Source: Prochilodus magdalenae (lineage: Eukaryota; Chordata; Actinopteri; Characiformes; Prochilodontidae). From it: a stretch of 64,000 nucleotides of DNA. The position numbers were made by a program, and so were the translations under genes. Under the pieces are notes generated by a model, which saw nothing but the letters and a program-made list of their open reading frames with translations, was not told the DNA's origin and made no database searches. Of this stretch, positions 52,115 through 62,200 are shown one piece after another. Each line of letters starts with the position of its first letter. The stretch's first letter is position 1. The stretch spans positions 122,501-186,500 of the forward strand of contig JAMWET010006773.1 of the NCBI GenBank assembly GCA_024036415.1, read 5' to 3'.

Positions 52115-53140
52115 GAGTAGTGATTTCTAAAAAGTGAACATGACATGGAACTACACTCATCATCAGAAGAACAGGTGCACCAGAAGGAGGTGTGGGAGTG
52201 CGGTGCTGCTGGGACGGACAATAAAGGTTACCGGGAACAATACATGGTGATCCATTTAGACTGATATGGGGAATAGTTACGGAGCTACACATACAGAAGT
52301 AGCGTCTCTCAGTATGGCTAACCCAACACGCCAGTCTTCTCAGCATGGAGCTGTAGAGGTTCCTAATGGTGTCCTGTGATAACCCATCCCATGCAGCTTG
52401 AATATCCGCACACCGATCCTGCAGATGTTGCGGTAGGGGTGGAGGTGGAGTGACACCAGGCCTTCTGGACGTGTGACAACAAACCGCTCATCTTGGTGCT
52501 TCCACCAAGACAAAGCGGGACTCGTCACTGAAGATAAGCCGCTGCCAATTTGAGTCTCTCCATGACAGCCTGAAACTTGAATCATTAGCACACCTCACAA
52601 TGTCAAACCTACCCACCAACTTGCATTCCTGTCGGTTGATTCCTTCTGGGTACAACTATTTGTGCAGGGAGTCTTCTGAAGATGAGTGTATTTGAGCATA
52701 TAACCCGACGAAAAATTGTGAAACTGAACCGCACCTAGCGTGTAATACCTTCACGAGCATCCACTACAGCTGTGATTCTATTCGACATGTCCGGGACAGG
52801 TTTCTGGAGGTAAGCCACATCAATGTTCATACACTCTTACATCACAGAATCGTGCAGTGGGCCCGTCATATGACCGTACCGCTTCCATACACCTGCAGAT
52901 TCAGCTACTTCCTTCACACTATGGTCTTTGGCCACGCCCACATGCAGTCACTTCTTTTAGCCAATCATTAACATCTGCTCTGGAGCGTTTTCCATACATG
53001 GAACGAGACAGTCCCTGCACTGTAGCACCTCTTCCCAATCTATGAATCCCATCACTCACACCCCACATGTATTTATAGCATTCCCATCATCTTTCTGCAG
53101 CGCCATCTGCAGGAGCCTGAAGTTACTACCACATTAAACA
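52115..53140 (-). mobile_element. Tc1-like deletion derivative, copy D, longest
   Basis: Read on the minus strand it begins with the 5' part ('ctcctgcagatggcgctgca', 'gggattcatagattgggaag', 'gctgaatctgcaggtgtatg') that the other copies mostly lack. It continues into the catalytic-core segment and then the shared deletion junction and tail. It gives the best picture of the whole roughly 1-kb element. No intact frame. Confidence 0.75.
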
Positions 53141-54289
53141 AGCAAGGCGATGCTAGTTCTTGTAACTGGGTGAAGGTAGGGCTGGCTAATACGACAATAT
53201 ATAATGTTACTGTGATGGGTTATGTTGCAATATCGTACAGCCTGCTTTTCTGAACATACTGAGAATAGCGTTTACACTTGCAGAACAATAACCGCTTATT
53301 TTAATGACTTATTAATTTTTGTTTTTTATTTTAATTTGAATTAAATCAGGCCAGTTTAACTGGATGTAGTGCAACACAATAACAATGACAGTTATTGAGA
53401 GTATGTTTGTAGTGCATCTGGTTACTACTAGCGACTGGTTCTTATTTCTCTGCACCACCTGACTGAACGTCTGAAAATAAATAAAGGTAAATATTGTGCA
53501 TCATATTTGTGTCATATTGCCCATATCTAGTCTGTATATAGCAGCCTTCTGCATAGGCCAATAGAGTCCTAGTGCTTAGGAACCAAGTACCACATCCTGC
53601 AGTATACAAAAGCCTGCGTCCTATTACTCAGCACTACAACACTACAGAGTAGCTGTACAGCAGGTTACATAACACAGCATGACATAAAACTACTGACAGT
53701 ATATAAGGAGGTGTGGGAGCGCGGGCTGTGCCCTGGATTTAGCTGCTGTGGATCTGATGAGGCTTGGGCTAGGGGTTTCCAATTATCACAAGAGATTCTA
53801 GTGTCCATCCGCCGAGCACCCTTCAGCTGACTCTCCTGTTTCTGCTAGTTTACTCAGCACTGCTGGCCGACCACTCATCTCCCTCCTGGCCAATGCACAG
53901 GGTACCTACGGTGCACAAAACAGCAAAGGGGACTGAGTAGGATTAGCGCGCATGACAGGAAGAATGCATATACATGTCATACCTTATTTCAGAGGCAGAT
54001 TTGCTGGACTGCTCTTCCATAGAAATGGGAAGCAATATGAATAAACCTCGGTGTAATATGCACTGCTCTCTATCTGACTACAGCCATATCACAGCAGCAT
54101 CGAGCCAGGCAGGAGAAAGCTGATATCAGTGCGGTTCACTTACACGAGTAAGATCCGTGCTGCTGTCTGTAAAGCAAGCGTACTGGGTGGCAGGTGTGGC
54201 AGCAGCCTCTCTCCTTCCAGAAGCATCACCTGGAAACTGTTAGCATCTCACACACCAGTACACCTCCTAAACCCCTCCTCCTCCTCCTC
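53141..54289. other. DNAJC5 first intron / upstream, no gene seen
   Basis: AT-rich unique sequence giving way to GC-rich sequence near 54.2 kb. No exon recognised. Confidence 0.4.
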
Positions 54290-54359
54290 CATCGGGGGGG
54301 ATGCAAGCTGATATGATGGACAGGACGCTAAGATGGGTCAGTGCTCCCCTCTTTATTCT

Positions 54360-55070
54360 GAGCTTCGTTCGGAACATTAATACGCACGAACATGGTGGAG
54401 ACGCAGCTCTGGGCACGAGCAATGGCGCACTCTTGCCTTTATCCGCCACCACAGAGCCCCAGCAACGGCCCCGCCATCCATTCACGGCGCAGCCTCGCAT
54501 ACGAGGGAGCCGAAATCACGGCCGATGACTGCGGTAACGACGCATAACACAAGCTAAACGGGCTAAACACGTCCGACCGCCGCGCTCAGCACCGATGCGG
54601 GATTACTGCTGCGCGCCGACCGGATTTAGAGCGGCTAATCCTTAGCCTGCTAGCCGCTGCATCACGAAAGCTCGGCGCACTGGCTAGCAGCGCGCTGTAG
54701 CATCCATATTGGTTAGCCCGTTAGCTGTGCTGCTCCGTCTCCGCGCGGAATAAAGCGACGTAGCGCAGCCGGACGGGGGTTAATCCGTCAGGGCGCTGAA
54801 AACGCACTTCACTGTGAGGTGTAAAATCGCGCTCGCCGCTTACCGTTTTGTCGGCCTCGTCACGCTGCGTCTCTCTCCGGTTTCGGTGCGTTAGGGCTCG
54901 CTGTTAAATTCGTGGCTGCATCCCCGGACCAGCGCGCTCTCGTACGTGAACGGTGAGCTGCAGCAGCGGCGGGTGTCGCGCGGCTCCGCCCCCAACTGAT
55001 GGCGTAGCGACGCGCGCGGCCCCCTCGCTTGGGGTCTCGCGAGGAAGGGCCTGCTGTTGCGTTTTAGGTC
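54360..55070. promoter_or_regulatory. DNAJC5: CpG island, likely DNAJC5 promoter
   Basis: About 700 bp dense in CpG (for example 'ccgcgcggaataaagcgacg' near 54740) in an otherwise AT-rich window. It lies upstream of DNAJC5 in its transcription direction with no other gene start between. ORFs inside it on both strands are chance products of GC-rich DNA. Confidence 0.7.
54844..54960 (-). other. DNAJC5: Likely DNAJC5 non-coding exon 1
   Basis: On the minus strand the sequence ends 'gaggccgacaaaacg' at a good donor, GTAAGC (plus strand 54838-54843). It would splice to the acceptor at 46113/46114 before the DNAJC5 ATG. The 5' boundary is a guess. The intron would be about 8.7 kb. Confidence 0.5.
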
Positions 55071-55169
55071 CCTCAGGAAAGAGATCATGTTACAGGGCAA
55101 ACTATAGAAGACCATTCCCTTCACTTAATATCCATCAGCACGTATATAAATATATATACTTAATATTAA

Positions 55170-56640
55170 ATAAATTAATGTGGCATTATTGAGATACTAT
55201 CTCATTATTATCTTTAGAATATTATGTCATTTCTTTCAGATGCCTCATCATTATTTTGACATACTAGTCATTATTTTGAGATGCCAAGTCATTATTCTAA
55301 GATATCTCATTATTTTAAGATATTAAGTCATTATTTTAAAATACTATCTCATTATTAGTTTGAGACACCAAGTCTTATTTTCGGGTGCAAATTGATTATT
55401 CTGAGATACTATCTCTTATTATTTTGAGATATTAAGTTATTTCTTTCAGATGCCAATCATTATTTTGACATACTAGTCATTATTTTGAGATGCCAAGGCA
55501 TTATTTTGAGATATCTCATTATTTTAAGATATAAAGCCATTATTTTGAAACATTAAGTCATTATTTTAAAATACTATCTCATTATTGTTTTGAAATATCA
55601 AGTCAATTTTTCAAATGGCAAGTCATTATTGTGGCATACTAGTCATTATTTTGAGATATCTTGTTCATTTGAGACATTAAGTCATTATTTTAAAATACTA
55701 TCTTATTATTAATTTGAGATACCAAGTATTATTTGCAGGTGTAAATTGATTATTCTGAGATACTATCTATTATTATTTTGAGATATTAAGTAATTTCTTT
55801 ATTCCAAGTCATTATTTTGACATAAAGCCATTATTTTAAGATATTAAGTCATTATTTTAAAGTACTATCTCATTATTGTTTTGAAATACTAAGTCAGTTT
55901 TTCAAATGACAAGTGATTATTGTGCCATACTTGTCATTATTTTGAGATATTATGTTTTTTCAGGTTTTTATTTTCAGGTGCAAATTGATTATTCTGAGAT
56001 ACTATCTCTTATTATTTTGAGATATTAAGTTATTTCTTTCAGATGCCAATCATTATTTTGACATACTAGTCATTATTTTGAGATATTTCATTATTTCAAG
56101 ATATGAAGCCATTATTTTAATATACTAAGTTATTATTGTAAAATACTATCTCATTGTTGTTTTTAAATACTAAGTCTTTTTTATTCAGATGACAAGTGAT
56201 TATTGTGCCATACTTGTTATTATTTTAAAATGCTATCTCATTATTAGTTTGAGATATCAAATATTTATTTAAGGTGCAGATTACATTGTGATACAATCTT
56301 ATTATTTTGAGATGCAAAGTGATTATCTCATTATTAGTTTGAGAAAACCAAGTAAAGGGCAAACTGATTATTCTGAGATACTATCTTATAATTATTTTGA
56401 GATATTAAGTAATTTCTTTTAGATGCCAAGTCATTATTTTGACATATCAATCATTATTTGGAGATATCTTTTTAATTTGAGATATTAAGTCATTATTTTA
56501 AAATCTCATTATTAGTTTGAGATACCAAATATTTATTTAAGGTGCAGATTACATTGAGATACAATCTTATTATTTTGAGATGCAAAGTGATTATTTTAAG
56601 ATATTAAGTCATTATTTTGAGATACGCATTATTATACAAT
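55170..56640. repeat. Degenerate AT-rich array, TCATTATTTTGAGATA unit
   Basis: About 1.5 kb of short, irregular copies built from 'cattattttgagata' and 'ttaagt', at roughly 20-bp spacing with frequent indels and larger-scale re-use of blocks (55376-55500 resembles 55965-56080). It starts about 100 bp beyond the CpG island. Confidence 0.85.
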
Positions 56641-56909
56641 ATTTATGTAATAAATACATACATCCGAGGTTATGCTTTGAGATAGTAATCCCATTGTTTT
56701 GAGACAGCAAGTCAATAATTCGCAGCTTTATTGTTATTTTGAAAAGATTTCTCATGATTTGTTTTTATAAGCAAACACAAAATAACAAGAAAGCATCCAA
56801 AATAATGGCTTAGCATCTTCAAATAGTGTCATGTCACATAATAATAAAGAATTAATAATGATCTGTATGTGTCATTTTAAATGGTGAGAGTGTGCTTCCA
56901 TAAAAAGGT

Positions 56910-57172
56910 ATATCGTCGCTGTCCAAAGAAAAACAGGTATCTCCGAAATGGCAACTTTACAGGAGAGGCCAAAAACCTCATTTTATTTGAATGGAAGTCA
57001 ATGGAACCAGACATCTTTCCAAATAGTTTTGGGCCGTTTCTGTTGGTCCATTCTTCCTGAAATTTCCTTACAGTGTAAACAGCAGCTCATGTGATCAAAT
57101 GAGACATAAAAGTAAAAACCAACAAAAATGGAGATACATGTTTTTCATTGGACAGCGACGATATGTTAAATC
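56910..57172. repeat. 260-bp MITE, copy 3, complete
   Basis: The left end TCGTCGCTGTCCAAAGAAAA and the right end 'catgtttttcattggacagcgacga' are inverted repeats, flanked by TA-containing sequence. Interior blocks match the copies at 13252 and 45112. No coding capacity. Confidence 0.85.
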
Positions 57173-57829
57173 TATCAGTGTAGAATTTATATAAACAATG
57201 TGAAACTAATAGACGGTCAAAATCAATAATTTACTGGAGAACCACGAATAAGACCAGCACCTTTACCAGTTAAAACAGGAGGCGGGCAGTAAGTACTTTT
57301 CCGTGTACTGATGGATTGTGCCCTACTTACTTTTCCACTCATGTATATTAATGACTAAATCAATGTACAGTGTGCGGTACAATGTTCAGTGTTCAGTGCA
57401 GTTCATAATTAGCTAATAACTCATTTGTGGTTTATTTCAGTATGTTTTGTTAGTGATGTCATCTGTAGTGTTTTGTGCTTGATCACATCTCTGATTTCGG
57501 ACCTGTATCATTTTATTTAGAGCAAAATAATCTGAAAAGAAGAAGAATAAAAAAAACTTACCTTTATACATTTGAACCTCTACTCAGGTTGTTGTTGGGA
57601 AATTGCAAACATCAATACTTTAACCTGAGTGTTGATTAAGACTACTGCACCCACCTCTGGTTAAAAAGCATACCAGTTCCTAGACAACAAAAACCTTGAC
57701 AGAGAACCATAAACCAAACAAGCCTCATATAGCCTCATATTCAATAACTTCACCCAGGTGCTTTCTGTAGCTGTAGATTGAGAGTGCAACATTCTTTCTT
57801 AGTTCTTTTGTTTCAGAAGGAAGATAAAG
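57173..57829. other. Intergenic, no gene seen
   Basis: Unique AT-rich sequence between the MITE and a Tc1 derivative. Confidence 0.4.
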
Positions 57830-58545
57830 GTCACCAGGAACAATAAATGATGATAAATTAAGACGGATATGGGAAACATTTACTGGGCTACACATACAGA
57901 AGTCTGTCTCTCAGTATGGCTTTGGGCAAGACGTCTCGGCATGGAGCTGTAGAGGTTCCTAATAGTGTCCTGTTATAATCCATCCCATGCATCGTGAATA
58001 TCCTCACACAGTTCCTGCAGATGGTGCAGTAGAGGGGGAGGTCGTGTGTCACCAGACCTTCTGGACGTGTGACAACAAACTGTTCCTCTTGGCGCTGACC
58101 ACGATCCCCACTCATGGATTCGCTGGGCGTCTCCACCAAGACTAAAGCGGGACTCGTCACTGAAGATGACCCGCTGCCATTCTGAGTCACTCCATGACTG
58201 TCTGGTACGACACCACTGCAGTCTTTGGTGACGGTGACGTGGTGTTATGGGCAGTCACTGTAACGGTCTGTGTGCATGTAGTCCTGCGTGGTGCAGCCGT
58301 CTGCCAATGGTGCTGGCACTAACAGGATGACTCATGGAGGACACCACTGCTCGCTGTATGTCCACTATTGTAGCTGTTGGTCAGTCAGGTGCAGTGATAA
58401 GGCCCGTCCTTGCTTACATCACATGCACAGCCGAGCGTGAAACCTGAACCATTCGCATGTCTTACAACGTCAAACCTACCCACCAAGTTTCATTCCTGTC
58501 GGTTGATTTCCTCTGGGTGCAGCTATTCGTGCAGCTAGTCTTTTG
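57830..58545 (-). mobile_element. Tc1-like deletion derivative, copy E
   Basis: On the minus strand it has the same order as copy C: 'gacattgcaaggacgggcc'-type lead, the WQRVIFSDESRFSLGG core near 58150-58190, the shared jump, then the C-terminus and the 'cctttatcttccttctgaaac' tail near 57820. No intact frame. Confidence 0.8.
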
Positions 58546-59131
58546 ATGATGTACATACTGTATACAAGTATTCCCTATACGTGGATGTAGAACTCTCGCT
58601 AGTCGTTGCTTCTTTTGTATTATGCATTCAGTTAGACCATACTGTAGTTCTATGACTGGACACAAACTGCATTATGTTGAAATGGAGCTGGTCTAGTTCT
58701 TATAGTTATCAGCAGGAGCTATAGTCACCCTCTCATTGTAACCACCTGGCTGTTGTGGTGACGCCTGTCACCGTCCACCTACAGATTTCATTTGGATGCA
58801 GACCTGTATTCACTTTCACCCTCTCTAAAGCGGTAGGTTGTTACTGGTGATGCTAAATAAAAGGATGACAGGTTTAATATACAGTCTAATTGGAGCTCCA
58901 GTAGAGGACCCTCTGCTGCCACCCCCTGGCAAACCCCAGAGGTAACCGCAGATCGTTCAAAGATTTAGGCCACTGGTAGCGCTGCACAATTATGAAAAAC
59001 GACATACCTTTAATGCGTAAAATGATAAGTCACTTACAGTACAAAAATTCTGATGCACAGAATATTTCACGTTTCGAATATTTTAACCGGTTAGAACTAA
59101 AGAACATGTTGAGCCTGGCATTAAATTACGG
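58546..59131. other. Downstream of SLC17A9, no gene seen
   Basis: Unique sequence between the Tc1 derivative and the SLC17A9 3' UTR. No exon recognised. Confidence 0.4.
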
Positions 59132-59137
59132 TTTATT
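59132..59137 (-). terminator. SLC17A9: SLC17A9 polyadenylation signal
   Basis: The plus strand reads tttatt (AATAAA on the minus strand), about 77 nt after the stop codon. The implied 3' UTR is short; a later signal may also be used. Confidence 0.5.
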
Positions 59138-59213
59138 CAATCCCTGAGATTCTGGATACGACTGCATAACCACTGCTGCTATATACAGTACATACATATT
59201 CGCAATACTGTGT

Positions 59214-62200
59214 TTAGAGCTCCGCCACCTGGTCCACTTGATCGCCTTGGTCCACGCGCTTTGCTTTGCCAAATATAATGAACACAGTTATCCCAATAAA
59301 GTTCACCAGAGACAGGAGAGTAAACACAGTTGCCCAGGACCCAGTGACCTCAATGAGGTAGCCGGAGATGTAGACCATTAGCAGACCTGTAGATTAGAAA
59401 CACAGACAAAGTCCAAACATGTGACTACGCTTTCTTCCAAGCAATTAACTTCCAAGTGTCATTATGTTTAGTAACGGTACAGGCAACGTTGCCCTTCAGC
59501 AGCATGAACAAAGCCAACTGAATACGATTTGAGAAGCTGATTTCAGCTGATCTGCTTCATGGAGAGATATTAGTTATGAATAAACTTCTCACACAGGTTG
59601 TATAAAGTTGTATGTGTCTAGACAAACCATTATAACCTCACCAGACAAAACATTAGTCACTTTAGGCTCCTGCAGATGGCGCTGCACGAGGATGGTGGGG
59701 CTATAAATACCCTGTATTGCCAAAAGTATATTCACTAACTGATCCAAATCACTGGATCAATAATGGGAGCACCAATTCAGGTGCTCCCATGGCCACAGGT
59801 GTATGAAACCAAGCACCAAGGTATGCAGGCTTCCTCTACTGCTCTGTAAAAAGTTTGGTGGAGGGGGGATTATGGGTCTGGGTTGTTTTCAGATGTTGGG
59901 CTTGGACCCTTCGTTCCAGGAACTCTTCATGCTTCAGCAGACCCGGAGATTCTGGACTATTTTATGCTACCAACTTTGTGGGGACAATTTGGGGCTGGCC
60001 CTTCCTCATGACTGCACACCGGTGCACAAAGCAAGGTCCATGACATGGATGAGCGAGTTTGGTGTGGATGAACTTGACCGAGTCCTGACCTCATCCCGAT
60101 AGAACATCTTTGGGATGCATTAGAGCGGAGACTGCGAGCCAGGCCTTCCCGTCCAACATCAGTGGCTGACCTCACAAATACGCTTCTGGAAGAACTGTCT
60201 TTGGAAAACAAAGCAGTTATAGCTGCAAAGGGTGGGCCGACATCTTATTAAACCCTATGGATTAAGACTGGGATGTCATTCAAGTTCATACGTGTTTGTG
60301 AAGGCAGATGAGTTTGGCCATGTAGTGTACCGGCAGGATGTGCGATGGGATTCATAGATTGGGAAGACGTGGTACAGTGCAGTGACTGTCTCGTCCCATG
60401 TGTGATGTTAATGACTGGCTGCATTTGGACGTGGCCAAAGACCATAGGGTCAGGGAAGTAGCTGAATCTGCAGGTGTATGGAAGCGTACGGGCATACCAG
60501 CAGTGGCTAAAATCCCGGTCTACAGGAAACTCTCTTTAGGACTGTGCCAGGGAAGGCATCCACCAAATCTGCACAACTGCACAATTCTTTGATGGAAGAG
60601 TGTCTGAACATTGATGTGGCCTACATCCAGAAACGTGTCCGGTTCATCCCAAATTCAATCGCAGCTAGGTACATTTCAGTCACAGCTGACTCATTTTTCT
60701 CTGGTGGGCTTATAAAAGGAGCATGCAGGATAGCTCTTTGTTTACTTACCTGTGAAAGCAGCACATGTGTTCATAATACCTGTGAAGAGTGAAAAGAGAT
60801 GTTTAGACCAGAACACCATGCAAGGGTGACTACGTATATCAAATCTAGACTACATCTAGGCCTAGGCCCTACAGCACTGAGCAAGACAGGACCTCCAGTC
60901 AAACAGCCATTAGGTAAATGTTGTACACTCTTCAGTGTCAGGAAAAGTAGGAACTATATTGAAATGATAAAACAAGACTTTAATACCAACAATAACATCA
61001 TCCACTTATTCGTTAACTCCTCCCATCTAAAAAAAACAACCAACTACGACAGTGTTCCACCAACAACAGCTCTTTCCCAAGACGCCATTTACACTTATAC
61101 CTTCAATTTGTGAGATCACACAGACCGGACACTTCATTAAGTACCCACACCAACTGTTCATTTCATCAGCTCCACTGACCATATAGGAGCACTCAGACTG
61201 TACTCTGTTCTTCAATGATCAGGACCCCCACAGGACCACCACAGAGCAGGTATTATGTGGGTGGGGGATCATTCTCAGCACTGCAGTGACACTGACATGG
61301 TGGTGGTGTGTTAGTGTGTGTGGTGCTGGTGTGAGTGGATCAGACACAGCGGTGCTGCTGGAGTGTTTAGACACTGTGTCCACTCACTGTCCACTCTATT
61401 AGACACTCCTACCTTGCTGGTCCACCTTGTAGAAGTACAGTCAGAGACGATAGCTCATCTGCTGCTGCACAGTGAAGTATTGGTCATCCTCTAGTCCTTC
61501 ATTAGTGTTCACAGGACGCTACCCACATGACCCCTACAGGACCACCAGAGAGGAGGCATAATGTGGGTGGTGGATCATTCTCAGCACTGCAGTGACCCTG
61601 ACGCGGTGGTGGTGGTGTGTTAGTGTGTGTGGTGCTGGTGTGAGTGGATCAGACACAGCAGTGCTGCTAGTTTTCCTGATGCTGAAAATGATACCTTGTG
61701 CTTAAGGGATGTTTTGACAGGAAATGAAAGACGCTGGTCTCTGACTTTTGCTCAGTGCTGTACCCTGTGCTGGGTGCCCTTGGAATGCTTTAACTTCCAT
61801 GACTTATATAAGGTTAATAAAGAGGCATATACAGTAAACAGCCCCAGTGCACATAATCAATGGTAAAGTGAGTAGAGGCAGACTGACCGAAGAGTGCTCC
61901 AGCACATGACGGTGCTAAATCATGCACGTTCACAGCCACGCCACTAGATGGACACAGAGTTATACATGTGTTACAGGACATCAGTGACTATTCATATATT
62001 CATATTGTTCTATATAGGACTATACATGGCATTTTAGAGTCATTTCAGGAAATATATCCAAAATATAGCCAGCTCCATAAATATAGGCACCCTTAGAGGT
62101 AGGTCATAAAGGGTCTGTCACGCCTCCACCTCTCCCCGGCTTCTCCGCGCTTCAGGACTCCACTTCCCAGAGGGCCACGCTTGATGACGTCATGTCTATG

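Noticed and set aside
54267..55124. Several GC-rich ORFs on both strands
   Set aside because: They lie in a CpG island, overlap one another and lack splice or domain support; GC-rich DNA has few stop codons.
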